Assembly: GCA_009774175.1 (NCBI GenBank)
Contig: VSNG01000001.1
Location: forward strand, 1-64,000
Length of the DNA: 64,000 nucleotides
Origin: Lachnospiraceae bacterium
GTDB taxonomy: Bacteria; Bacillota; Clostridia; Lachnospirales; Lachnospiraceae
Reading direction: 5' to 3'
Part shown: piece after piece, positions 53,481 to 61,813 of the stretch
How positions within the stretch are numbered: position 1 is the stretch's first letter
Layout: each line of letters starts with the position of its first letter
Translations under genes and position numbers: made by a program
Notes under the pieces: model-generated
What the model was told of the DNA's origin: nothing
Seen by the model: only the letters and a program-made list of their open reading frames with translations
Databases searched by the model: none

Positions 53481-54365
53481 ATGCAAATAGGATTTATCGG
53501 ATTAGGAATTATGGGAAAACCCATGGTAAGGAATCTTCTTAAGGCAGGGCATGAGCTGCATGTGTACGATATAGAGCAAAAATATGTGAGTGAGATGGAA
53601 GCGGCGGGAGCGGTGCCCGAAATTTCTTCGGCTGCAATTGCTGCCAAATGCCGCCTGATTATTACCATGCTTCCAAATTCTGAACACGTAAAAGCCGCTG
53701 TGATGGGGAAGGATGGGATTTTGGAGCAGGCGCAGCCGGGAACTATTTTAGTGGATATGAGTTCTATCGCTCCGCTTGCTTCTAAAGAAATATGTGAAGC
53801 CTGTGAGAAAAAAGAAGTGCGAATGATTGATGCGCCGGTTTCCGGAGGAGAACCGAAAGCGGTAGACGGAACTTTGTCTATTATGGCAGGCGGAGATGAA
53901 GCCGTGTTTGAAGAAGTCTATGATATCTTATCTGTACTCGGAAGCAGTGCGGTACATTGCGGGGCTATCGGAGCTGGAAATACGACAAAGCTGGCAAACC
54001 AGATTATCGTTGCTTTGAATATTGCGGCTGTATCAGAAGCATTTATGTTAAGTACGAAAGCCGGGGTTGAACCAGAGAAGGTGTTTGATGCGATAAAAGG
54101 AGGCCTGGCAGGATCGACAGTGATGAATGCAAAGATACCGATGATTTTGGATGGGAATTTTGAGCCGGGCTTCAAGATAGATTTACATATAAAGGATTTA
54201 AGGAATGCCATCAATACAGGTAATGCACAGGGGGCGTTTCTTCCGCTTACCACACAGGTAATGGAGATTCTGCAAACACTCCATGCAGACGGTCTGGGAG
54301 ACAGCGATCACAGTGCCATTGTGCGCTTTTATGAAAAAGTCACAGGGACAGAGATTCGTAAATAA
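53481..54365 (+). CDS. Beta-hydroxyacid dehydrogenase (GarR/HIBADH family)
   Basis: NAD(P)-dependent reductase of a family that acts on small aldehydes or hydroxyacids, such as tartronate semialdehyde. The 294-residue protein starts with the dinucleotide motif MQIGFIGLGIMGKPM, has the substrate motif DAPVSGGEPKAVDGTLSIMAGG near 116-137 and the catalytic lysine in GNTTKLANQI near 170. AAGGAGG precedes the ATG at 53481. The longer ORF (53421) overlaps the transketolase end. In context it would reduce the short aldehyde left by transketolase. Confidence 0.88.
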   Translation: MQIGFIGLGIMGKPMVRNLLKAGHELHVYDIEQKYVSEMEAAGAVPEISSAAIAAKCRLIITMLPNSEHVKAAVMGKDGILEQAQPGTILVDMSSIAPLASKEICEACEKKEVRMIDAPVSGGEPKAVDGTLSIMAGGDEAVFEEVYDILSVLGSSAVHCGAIGAGNTTKLANQIIVALNIAAVSEAFMLSTKAGVEPEKVFDAIKGGLAGSTVMNAKIPMILDGNFEPGFKIDLHIKDLRNAINTGNAQGAFLPLTTQVMEILQTLHADGLGDSDHSAIVRFYEKVTGTEIRK

Positions 54366-54397
54366 AAATCGTCGCTGTAATATTTGGTAAAATCTAA

Positions 54398-54426
54398 TTG
54401 ACAAACCTGATATTATACGGGATACT
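54398..54426 (+). promoter_or_regulatory. Promoter of the GntR gene with operator-like motif
   Basis: TTGACA (54398-54403), 17 bases, then GATACT (54421-54426). The motif ATACGGGATAC (54415-54425), close to ATACAGGATAC in the sugar promoter, overlaps the -10 box. Confidence 0.55.
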
Positions 54427-54466
54427 ACTAATAAATACATGCAGGAAAGTTGGGACAGATATACCG

Positions 54467-55153
54467 ATGGGAATTGTACCGATTAAGAAAGTCAATGTTG
54501 GACAGATGGTATTCGATCAAATGCAGGAGCTGCTGATCAGAGGAGAGTGGAAGCCGGGAGACAGGCTTCCGTCAGAAAATGAACTCGCGGATATGTTCAA
54601 TGTGAGCAGGATTACCATACGTCAGGCATTGCAGAAATTGTCTGTGTTGGGATTGGTGGAAACGAGATTTGGAGAAGGATCATTTGTAAAGAAGTTTGAC
54701 ATTGGGGAAAATATGAACGCTCTGGTGCCCATGCTGTATCTTGACAAAAGTTCCAACTTACAGGTTTTTGAATTTAGAGAAATCATAGAGACAGAAGCAG
54801 TTGGATTTGCGGCAGAACGCGCGACACCGGACGGTATTGCAGATCTGGAGAAAACGCTTTTGGAAATGCAAATGGCATATGAAAAGGAGAGCTATGATAT
54901 ATTTGCCCGGAAAGACTTGGAATTTCACTTTAAAATCAGTCAAATGACGGGGAATAAATTACTGATTCAGACCAACATCATATTGAAAAAGATTCTGGAA
55001 GTTTCCATGGAAAATGTAATTGGCAAGATGGGATGCGAACCTGCTTTGTATTATCACAGAAAGATTTTGCAGGCAATCAGGGAAAAGGATAAGGACGAAG
55101 CTATGGTGTTGATGAGAGAACATATCCGCAATAATAAAAGATATTATGAATGA
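54467..55153 (+). CDS. GntR family transcriptional regulator (FadR type)
   Basis: Likely local regulator of the sugar cluster. The 228-residue protein has a winged-helix domain (about 10-75, with LPSENELADMFNVSRITIRQALQKL) and a FadR-type helical ligand-binding domain (about 90-225) with acidic and histidine residues for a metal-bound carboxylate ligand. The start at 54467 was chosen because the family begins here; the longer ORF start at 54398 lies in the promoter. It sits at the end of the operon behind its own promoter. FadR-type regulators often bind small organic acids or sugar acids. Confidence 0.85.
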   Translation: MGIVPIKKVNVGQMVFDQMQELLIRGEWKPGDRLPSENELADMFNVSRITIRQALQKLSVLGLVETRFGEGSFVKKFDIGENMNALVPMLYLDKSSNLQVFEFREIIETEAVGFAAERATPDGIADLEKTLLEMQMAYEKESYDIFARKDLEFHFKISQMTGNKLLIQTNIILKKILEVSMENVIGKMGCEPALYYHRKILQAIREKDKDEAMVLMREHIRNNKRYYE

Positions 55154-55316
55154 TTTTTGTGGTAAGGTCAGAACCACAGCCGAAGGAGTACAAATAATTA
55201 AAACTTTTTGTGAGGTCGTATTTTTTATTGGCGGAATGTAAAATAGAAGCGTAAGAAGAGGTCAGGTGTTTTGCGGAAAGAAGGGAGGTGCTTTTTTGAC
55301 CACGGTAGCAGCATAG

Positions 55317-55361
55317 CAATGGCTATGACTTTACGAATATAAATAGTGATAGCCATTGTGT
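55317..55361 (+). repeat. Inverted repeat before the CD3324-like gene
   Basis: CAATGGCTAT and ATAGCCATTG form a ten-base perfect stem around a 24-base loop. No long T run follows. The gap 55154-55391 contains no other gene I can support. Confidence 0.55.
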
Positions 55362-55391
55362 TTCCTAAAGAAAACATATTAGGAGGCAGCT

Positions 55392-55661
55392 ATGAGCTAT
55401 AAACGGGCAGATGAGATTCTGCCGGAAAATATTCTGGAGATCCTGCAAAATTATGTGAGCGGCGAAGCGATTTATGTGCCTAAGAAAAAGGAGTGCAGAA
55501 AAAGATGGGGTTCTTCCACAGGTGTGAACGAAAAACTTCGGATCAGAAATGAACAAGTTTTTGATCAGCATCGGAGGGGCGCTTCAACAAAGGAATTAGC
55601 GCTGCGGTCGGCAGGTGATACCGAACGACGCGGGCAGTATGTCCCAGAGCGTGAAAGTGAT
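55392..55661 (+). pseudogene. CD3324-like gene, probably frameshifted
   Basis: The first 70 residues (MSYKRADEILPENILEILQN, YVPKKK, RNEQVFDQH, STKELALR) match the CD3324 family of small clostridial proteins, which end in a helix-turn-helix-like YxLSxxSVxxI segment. Here the frame leaves that pattern after ELALR (55607). A fitting segment SMSQSVKVIKK occurs in another frame at 55636-55668. The original frame stays open past the terminator and into the antisense of apbE, without its natural stop. A 25-28 base insertion is the simplest reading. AGGAGG precedes the start. The given end is approximate. Confidence 0.5.
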
Positions 55662-55694
55662 AAAAAAGAGAGAGAAAGTTCTCTCTCTTTTTTT
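55662..55694. terminator. Bidirectional terminator between the CD3324-like gene and apbE
   Basis: AAAGAGAGAGAA pairs with TTCTCTCTCTTT, with T runs at both ends depending on the strand read. Confidence 0.8.
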
Positions 55695-55727
55695 GTTGGG
55701 GCAGCCGGAAAACGGCACCAGTTGGGT

Positions 55728-56786
55728 TTAGGGGGATTCGCTTATCACAGGGAAATTTTCGGAAACATATTGTGTGCCGTCCTTTGTAATCAAAAGATAT
55801 TCCACGCCTTCACGGTCAAGATACTGCCGACCTTTTTCCAATCCCATACAAAGGCAGGAGGTGGAGAGGGCGTCCGCCTTTGTGGAGGATTCGCAGATGA
55901 TGGTAACGCTTGCCAGTTCATTGTCCACGGGATACCCGGTGGCGGTGTCGAGGACATGATGATAGAGTACGTCGTTTTCATAGAAACAGCGTTCATAGAT
56001 GCCGGAAGTCACCACGGAGAGATCCCGGATCTCGATTGTGCCGAGCGTTGTGCCGCCTTCGGCAAAGGGTTTCTGGATGCCGATGCGAAAGGGCGTGCCG
56101 TCAGGTCTTTCACCGATGGTAATCACATTGCCGCCAAGACTGATACAGGCGCTTTCCACACCCTGAGAGAGCAGGTATTCTTTCAGTTTGTCGGCGATAT
56201 AGCCTTTGGCGATAAAACCGAGATCAATGGCAGATTCCGGGTCGCTTAAAATGACCGTATTGTAACCGACAGCGTCAGCCTCAGAGTAGAGCGCGTCACC
56301 GAAACGTATATTTTTGTAAGAGACGTGGGCGAGGGCGTCCGTAATGGCGTCGTTGTCTGGCACGTGGTGTTCTTCCTGGGAACTGAAGTCCCAAAGTTCA
56401 CTCACCGGGCGGATAGTCGGATCGACGATACCTTTCGTCATTACGGCATAATCCAACGCCGTCGACAGCAAAGCGCCGGTTTCCTCTGAGATGACGACAG
56501 GCTCCTGGCTTTTTCCGTGATTGATATTCCATACGTCGGAACCTTCCAGCGTGGCGCTGAACATACGCTCATATTTGTCGATCAGTGAAAAACATTCCTT
56601 AATTCTCTGCGAGCATTCCCCGCGGTTTCCATTTTCATACAGGGTAATTTGAATTACGGTGTCAAGATAGAAACCTGTTTCCGTGACCGGTTCGGCGGTG
56701 CGGGCACAGCCTGTCAGGCAAAATAGAGAGAATGTAAGTGATGATATAAAAGCCAGTATGGCTGGCAGTCTGTGATTTTTTTTCAT
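55728..56786 (-). CDS. apbE: FAD:protein FMN transferase ApbE, lipoprotein
   Basis: Attaches FMN covalently to threonines of extracytoplasmic proteins such as RnfG and RnfD. The 352-residue protein has a lipobox LTGC (cysteine 27), the domain start GFYLDTVIQITLY, the AIDLGFIAKGYIADKL segment with the acidic and lysine residues, SLGGNVITIG, and HHVLDTATGYPVDNELASVTI with the flavin- and metal-binding aspartate and threonine. It lies convergent to the sugar island and 12 kb from its likely rnf targets. No other obvious flavinylation target is seen in the window. Confidence 0.94.
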   Translation of the reverse strand: MKKNHRLPAILAFISSLTFSLFCLTGCARTAEPVTETGFYLDTVIQITLYENGNRGECSQRIKECFSLIDKYERMFSATLEGSDVWNINHGKSQEPVVISEETGALLSTALDYAVMTKGIVDPTIRPVSELWDFSSQEEHHVPDNDAITDALAHVSYKNIRFGDALYSEADAVGYNTVILSDPESAIDLGFIAKGYIADKLKEYLLSQGVESACISLGGNVITIGERPDGTPFRIGIQKPFAEGGTTLGTIEIRDLSVVTSGIYERCFYENDVLYHHVLDTATGYPVDNELASVTIICESSTKADALSTSCLCMGLEKGRQYLDREGVEYLLITKDGTQYVSENFPVISESP

Positions 56787-57036
56787 CTGTTATGTCGGCT
56801 CCTTATTTTAATATTTTGCTTTTCTTCTGCGGACATTATATCATAAAACTCAGTAAACCATAGGAAGGAAATGGTGAAATGGCGGAAAACCCCTTGCTGC
56901 AGTGCGACCTGAATGAGGCCCTGCGAAATGACGCCCTGAATTAATGGCAGGATAAGTTGCCAATTTTGACATAACATGATACCATAATAGCTGGCAAATT
57001 CATTTAATGTTGAAAAGAAAGAGGGAAATATCTGTC

Positions 57037-58221
57037 ATGAAGTTACCCGGAGAAGAGGAAATGGGCGGAGGCGGCATGGGCCGCTCCATAATCTATATGG
57101 TAATCGCTGTGGCTGCGTTTGTTTTGATTGTTATGTTTGCGGTATTCAGGGAAAACGACCGTAAACGCAGCGGCAGCGATTATGTACAGGAAGTGCGGCA
57201 GCAGAAAGAGGAAGAGGCGCAGGCGGAGGAGCTTACGGCAAAAGAAGAGGAAGAAGCTCAGGAAAAGCCAAAGCTTCGGGCGGAAGATCTTGATTTCTGG
57301 GATATGTATCCGGTAGAGGAGGAAGAGAAGCCGGAAGCGGACGGGAAAGGCCAGGCGAATGATGCGGCGTCCGTAAATCCCTACAACGAGAAAGCCGAGC
57401 GGGAAAAGGAAGCCGAAAGACAAAAGGAAGAGGAATTGCGAAACGACCCGGCAACAGACGGCAAGCATACACTGATTACGAACCGTGACGGGACGGAGGA
57501 ATGGGTACTGATCAGCCCTTATCTGACTAAAAATACATTTGACTTTACGAAAATGGAAGACAAGGCCGGATTGAAGCGGTACATGGAGAACGGCAGGAAG
57601 ACTTCCTATGTGGGCGTGGATATTTCCAAACACACGGGGAAGGTTTCTTTTTCGAGCATTAAGTCGGCAGGCGTGGATTACGTGATGATCCGTCTGGGAA
57701 GCCGGGGATACAGTACGGGGCAGATTACGCTGGACGAGAATTTTAAAGAGAATATCGAGGGGGCGATTGATGCCCAGCTTGATGTCGGCGTTTATTTTTA
57801 TTCGCAGGCAATTTCACAGGAAGAGGCCATACAGGAGGCTAACTTTGTGGTGCAGAATCTGGAGCCTTACAGGGCCCATGTGAAATATCCCGTCGCTTTC
57901 AATATGGGGTTTGTGTCAAATGATAAGTCCAGGATTGAAGGACTTGGCAGGGAAGACAAGACAACGGTGACAGCATCTTTTCTTGAGGGGATCAGAGCGG
58001 CCGGTTATGTACCCATGATTTACGGGGACAAGGAGTGGCTGATCAAGGAAATAGATATGACGAAGCTGCAGGATTATGATGTGTGGCTTTCTCAGGAAGA
58101 AGAAATTCCTGATTATCCTTATCGGTATTCTATGTGGCAGTATAATACAGACGGCGTGGTGAACGGAATAGGCGGCGGAGCTGATTTAAATATCTGCTTT
58201 GTCAATTACTCGGAACGATAA
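57037..58221 (+). CDS. GH25-like membrane protein lacking the catalytic DxE pair
   Basis: Membrane-anchored protein with a glycoside hydrolase family 25 (lysozyme-like) C-terminal domain. The 394-residue protein has one membrane helix (about 19-37), a long charged Glu/Lys-rich linker (about 50-140, coiled-coil-like) and the GH25 domain (from about 192). The first family aspartate is kept (GVDISKHTG, D195). The expected DxE after YPVAF reads N-M-G (289-291), so both catalytic acids are lost. The start at 57037 was chosen for GAGGGAA upstream; 57007 lacks a ribosome binding site. It overlaps the convergent gene by 16 bases. Confidence 0.88.
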   Translation: MKLPGEEEMGGGGMGRSIIYMVIAVAAFVLIVMFAVFRENDRKRSGSDYVQEVRQQKEEEAQAEELTAKEEEEAQEKPKLRAEDLDFWDMYPVEEEEKPEADGKGQANDAASVNPYNEKAEREKEAERQKEEELRNDPATDGKHTLITNRDGTEEWVLISPYLTKNTFDFTKMEDKAGLKRYMENGRKTSYVGVDISKHTGKVSFSSIKSAGVDYVMIRLGSRGYSTGQITLDENFKENIEGAIDAQLDVGVYFYSQAISQEEAIQEANFVVQNLEPYRAHVKYPVAFNMGFVSNDKSRIEGLGREDKTTVTASFLEGIRAAGYVPMIYGDKEWLIKEIDMTKLQDYDVWLSQEEEIPDYPYRYSMWQYNTDGVVNGIGGGADLNICFVNYSER

Positions 58222-59003
58222 TGTAAAAGGTGCGGAGCCACCGGAACGGCAGCGTACAGGCCGGCGTAGACATCGGGAGATATCCCTTCCATGTAGTTGG
58301 GGGTATAGTCCTTGTTTACGCCGGCTTTTTTCAGCAGGTCGATAGCTTTGTTGTAAGCAATGGCCGCTTCCACTTCGGAAGCATAATCGCCGACTTTAAC
58401 GTAACCTTTTACATGAATTTTAACCCGATAGAGGGTACGTCCCTTTTCCTGCACAGCGTTTACGCCGTGAAACCTGTTTATGATTTCAATATTCTCATAG
58501 CGAAGATCGTTTCTGCTGCCGTTAATAAAGCGGTAGTCCCGTCCTTCCACGGCATAGTTTTTGATTCCGTAACGGTTCATGATATTGACCTGCATACCGT
58601 AGTCAGCTACGAAATAGTGTCCGCCTCGCCTGGAAATTTTACGGGAGGAATAGTAGAACAGATCGTCTTTGTCGAAGAGAAAATATTCCCCCGGAGAAAA
58701 GTAATAATAAAAAAAACGGGGACGGATATATATGGGTGAGGAAAGGTAAATGCCGTTGTCCCGAAAATTCAGCAGGCAGACCCATTTTTCGAAGGAGAGG
58801 GGGGAGTCCTCGCGGTAGTCTTCCAGACGGATGGAGGCGTCCTTTAAAAGCGCGGAGGCTGTAAGATAAATCTCGTGCGCTTTTTGCCTGTCGTCATGAC
58901 TGCCGAGACTGATATGCTTATTGCGATAAGTTAATGAGGCGCGAAAATAAGTGGACCCGTCTTTTCGTCTGGCGGTGTAAACGCCCGTTAACGGCTGATT
59001 CAT
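58206..59003 (-). CDS. Double AP2-like DNA-binding protein with HNH-like centre
   Basis: Predicted DNA-binding protein; role unknown. The 265-residue protein has two segments resembling AP2/integrase-like DNA-binding domains: GVYTARRKDGSTYFRASLTY at 6-25, continuing with KHISLGSHDD, and GVNAVQEKGRTLYRVKIHVK near 188, continuing with KVGDYASEVEAAIAYNKAID. Between them a segment DYRFINGSRNDLRYENIEII near 165 looks like the core of HNH endonucleases that carry AP2 domains. The ATG at 59003 has GGGAG upstream. It stands divergent from the SleB-like gene. Confidence 0.65.
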   Translation of the reverse strand: MNQPLTGVYTARRKDGSTYFRASLTYRNKHISLGSHDDRQKAHEIYLTASALLKDASIRLEDYREDSPLSFEKWVCLLNFRDNGIYLSSPIYIRPRFFYYYFSPGEYFLFDKDDLFYYSSRKISRRGGHYFVADYGMQVNIMNRYGIKNYAVEGRDYRFINGSRNDLRYENIEIINRFHGVNAVQEKGRTLYRVKIHVKGYVKVGDYASEVEAAIAYNKAIDLLKKAGVNKDYTPNYMEGISPDVYAGLYAAVPVAPHLLHYRSE

Positions 59004-59141
59004 GGATCGTTCTCCCTTGGTTTTTCTTTTATATAATTGTACCATTTTTGAGAAAAAAAACAAATTCAGAAATATTTTTCCTTTTTTATGCATAAAATAT
59101 TATAGCAGCAAAGTGCTTTGACATTTGGCATGGAGGAAAAA

Positions 59142-59762
59142 ATGTACAGGAAATATATCACAGGTTTCCTGTTTGCAGGGCTGACGGTAATTTCGTCGTG
59201 GCTCTGTGTCAGGGAACTGAAAATTGATCGAATATCGGCCAAGCCTGCGTTTCGCATGGAATACCTTGATACGTCGATGGAGGAGGGCAAAGAAAGCTTT
59301 GTGGAAATGCTTGGCAGCGTGTCTTCCGGTCAGAGGGTCGTAGACTATGAGGTGTTGGAGCAGACGAAGAAGTATCAGCTGTCGGACAAGGATTACGATG
59401 CGCTTCTTCGGATTGTGGAAGCGGAAGCAGGCGGCGAGGATCAGGACGGAAAGCTTCTGGTAGCCAATGTGGTCTTAAACAGAGTGAACAATGAGCTGTT
59501 TCCGAATACGGTCTGCGAAGTGGTTATGCAGAACGAACAAGGAATCGCCCAGTTTTCACCGACGGTAGACGGCAGATATCAGAACGTCCGTGTCAGTGAG
59601 GACACGAAGGCGGCGGTGGAGCGCGCTCTGTATGGAGAGGATATTTCTCAGGGGGCGTTGTATTTCTGTGCCCGTGAAAAGGCTGATTCAAACAGATTGA
59701 AATGGTTTGACAGAAAGCTTACCAGACTTTTTTCCTACGGAAATCATGAGTTCTTCTTATAG
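59142..59762 (+). CDS. SleB/CwlJ-like cell wall hydrolase
   Basis: Predicted spore-cortex or cell-wall hydrolase. The 206-residue protein has an N-terminal signal segment and the SleB domain (about 80-206) starting KDYDALLRIVEAEAGGEDQDGKL, with the catalytic glutamate in EAEAGGE, then GIAQFSPTVDGRY and LYFCAREKADSN. GGAGG precedes the ATG at 59142. The short form without a binding domain is common in Clostridia and not always spore-linked. The gene follows a divergent promoter region of about 140 bases. Confidence 0.85.
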   Translation: MYRKYITGFLFAGLTVISSWLCVRELKIDRISAKPAFRMEYLDTSMEEGKESFVEMLGSVSSGQRVVDYEVLEQTKKYQLSDKDYDALLRIVEAEAGGEDQDGKLLVANVVLNRVNNELFPNTVCEVVMQNEQGIAQFSPTVDGRYQNVRVSEDTKAAVERALYGEDISQGALYFCAREKADSNRLKWFDRKLTRLFSYGNHEFFL

Positions 59763-59844
59763 GAGCTATTGCGCGGCGCGGGAAATTGTGTTAAGCTTTA
59801 CGCGTTGACGTAATATCCAAATGAAGAAAGGCATGGTTAAAATA

Positions 59845-61335
59845 ATGGAAGTTCAATACAGCAGTACAAGAAACAGTGGGAAAAAGATTACGGCTTCTCA
59901 GGCGATTTTACAGGGATTATCCGAGGACGGAGGACTTTTTGTGCCGGATCATATTCCTGCGCTTTCGCTTTCGATGCGGGAGCTTGCGGATAGGAATTAT
60001 CAGGAGACGGCTTATGAGGTTATGAAGCTTCTGCTGACGGATTTTACCGAGGAAGAGCTTAAGGACTGTATTGCGCGCGCTTACGATTCCAAGTTTGATA
60101 CGGAGGAGATTGCGCCCCTTGTAGAGGCGGAGGGCGCTTATTATCTGGAGCTGTTTCATGGAGCAACCATTGCTTTTAAGGATATGGCGCTGTCAATACT
60201 GCCTCATCTGATGATTACTGCCGCGAAAAAGAATCATGTGGACAGGGAGATCGTGATTCTGACGGCTACTTCGGGAGATACAGGGAAAGCCGCGCTGGCG
60301 GGATTTGCGGGCGTTGCGGGAACGAAGATCATTGTGTTTTATCCGAAAAACGGCGTCAGCCCCATTCAGGAAAAGCAGATGGTAACCCAAAAGGGAGACA
60401 ATACCTTCGTGGTAGGGATTCACGGTAATTTTGACGATGCGCAGACCGGTGTGAAGCAGCTTTTTAACGATAAGGAACTGGCCGGAGAGATGGCTGCCTG
60501 CGGTTTGCAGTTTTCATCCGCCAACTCCATCAATATCGGCCGGCTGGTGCCTCAGGTGGTCTACTATGTTTACGCGTATGCAAAGCTTTTAAAAGAAGAG
60601 AAGATTGCGGACGGTGAGAAGATCAATGTGGTGGTTCCTACCGGTAATTTTGGCAACATTCTGGCTGCCTTTTATGCAAAGAACATGGGAGTGCCGATCA
60701 ACAAATTAATCTGTGCTTCCAACGAGAATAAAGTGCTTTATGATTTCTTTATGACGGGAGAATATGACAGAAACCGTGAGTTTAAACTTACCAGTTCGCC
60801 TTCCATGGATATCCTGATTTCCAGTAATCTGGAGCGGATGATTTACCGCATTGCGGGCGATGATGCGGATCAGACCGGGAAGCTGATGAAGGCGCTGTCT
60901 GAGCAGGGCGTCTATCATGTTACGGAAGAAATGAAAGAGGGTCTTTCCGATTTCCATGGTGGTTTTGCGGATGAAAAGGAGACGGCGGAGCGGATTCGCT
61001 CGCTCTATGAAGATACAGGGTATGTGTTGGATACCCACACGGCGGTGGCAAGCGCGGTGTATCAGAAATATGCGGCCGAAACAGGGGATAAAACGAAGAC
61101 TGTGATCGCTTCCACAGCCAGTCCCTTCAAGTTTACCAGAAGCGTTATGAACGCCATTGACCAAAAATATGATGCCATGGGTGATTTTGAGCTGGTGGAC
61201 GAACTTTCCAAAATTGGAAATGTGAAAATACCAAAGGCGATTGAGGAAATCAGGACAGCGCCGGTTCTCCATGATCATGTCTGTGACAGGACGGAGATGA
61301 AAGCGGTGGTAAAGCAGTTCCTTGGCATGGAGTAG
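59845..61335 (+). CDS. thrC: Threonine synthase
   Basis: PLP enzyme that makes threonine from O-phosphohomoserine. The 496-residue protein has the N-terminal YSSTRNSGKKITASQAIL segment, the PLP lysine in GATIAFKDMALS (about 103-114), a VVPTGNFGNILAAFYAKNMG phosphate-binding loop and the extended fold II form of the enzyme. The best family start is the ATG at 59845 (MEVQYSSTR). ATGs at 59821 and 59833 are alternatives with no better ribosome binding site. No leader regulatory structure is visible in the short gap upstream. Confidence 0.93.
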   Translation: MEVQYSSTRNSGKKITASQAILQGLSEDGGLFVPDHIPALSLSMRELADRNYQETAYEVMKLLLTDFTEEELKDCIARAYDSKFDTEEIAPLVEAEGAYYLELFHGATIAFKDMALSILPHLMITAAKKNHVDREIVILTATSGDTGKAALAGFAGVAGTKIIVFYPKNGVSPIQEKQMVTQKGDNTFVVGIHGNFDDAQTGVKQLFNDKELAGEMAACGLQFSSANSINIGRLVPQVVYYVYAYAKLLKEEKIADGEKINVVVPTGNFGNILAAFYAKNMGVPINKLICASNENKVLYDFFMTGEYDRNREFKLTSSPSMDILISSNLERMIYRIAGDDADQTGKLMKALSEQGVYHVTEEMKEGLSDFHGGFADEKETAERIRSLYEDTGYVLDTHTAVASAVYQKYAAETGDKTKTVIASTASPFKFTRSVMNAIDQKYDAMGDFELVDELSKIGNVKIPKAIEEIRTAPVLHDHVCDRTEMKAVVKQFLGME

Positions 61336-61344
61336 GACGGAAAA

Positions 61345-61674
61345 ATGGAATATATCCTGGGCGCATGGTGCGCGGTTACGTGTTTTATCAGCCCGGTATG
61401 GCTGACCATGATTTATCTGGATCTGTCAGGACTGGTCTATCGGTATGATTTTTCCATGGATGAGGGAATCGCAGGCATAATAGGCGCTTTTTCATTAATG
61501 GTATGGATTCTTCTGGCGTTCGTTCCGGCAGTTCTGTTTGGGAAAAAGATGTATCTGGCCGGCAGGAAGCATTTTCTAACGGCCCTTGGTATGGCGGCGG
61601 CTCTTGTGATGGCGTGTCTGATTATGTGCCGTTTTGATGTGGTGGCTTTTTTGACGACGCCTTACTTACGGTAA
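61345..61674 (+). CDS. Small membrane protein, unknown
   Basis: I do not recognise this 109-residue protein. It has about three hydrophobic segments (approximately 5-28, 42-65 and 78-97) with few charges, so it is an integral membrane protein. The ribosome binding site is weak (GGACGGAAAA). It starts nine bases after thrC and ends ahead of a terminator, so it is probably co-transcribed with thrC. No transport or enzyme motif is visible. Confidence 0.6.
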   Translation: MEYILGAWCAVTCFISPVWLTMIYLDLSGLVYRYDFSMDEGIAGIIGAFSLMVWILLAFVPAVLFGKKMYLAGRKHFLTALGMAAALVMACLIMCRFDVVAFLTTPYLR

Positions 61675-61708
61675 AGGATAAAAGACCCGGGAGGGCAGCA
61701 ATTAAAAT

Positions 61709-61753
61709 AGTAAGGAAGACGCGGTATGACGCTGCGCTTTCCTTACTTTTTTA
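61709..61753 (+). terminator. Terminator after thrC and the small membrane protein
   Basis: AGTAAGGAA pairs with TTCCTTACT across a GC-rich loop, followed by six T residues. Confidence 0.75.
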
Positions 61754-61779
61754 TTATGGGTCGGATAAGCCCATAAGAG

Positions 61780-61804
61780 AAAGGGAGCGGTATTCCGCTC
61801 CCTC
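61780..61804 (-). terminator. Terminator of citrate synthase
   Basis: GGGAGCGG and CCGCTCCC pair across a four-base loop. On the minus strand TTTCTCTTAT follows, a moderate T tract. Confidence 0.65.
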
Positions 61805-61813
61805 TTGTTACAG

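Noticed and set aside
55608..56249. Continuation of the CD3324-like frame to 56249
   Set aside because: It reads through a terminator and then antisense to apbE, so it is not a natural coding end.
56783..57006. Open frame of 64 codons and GCCCTG-type repeats between apbE and the GH25-like gene
   Set aside because: Weak start, no family and only loose repetition; treated as intergenic.
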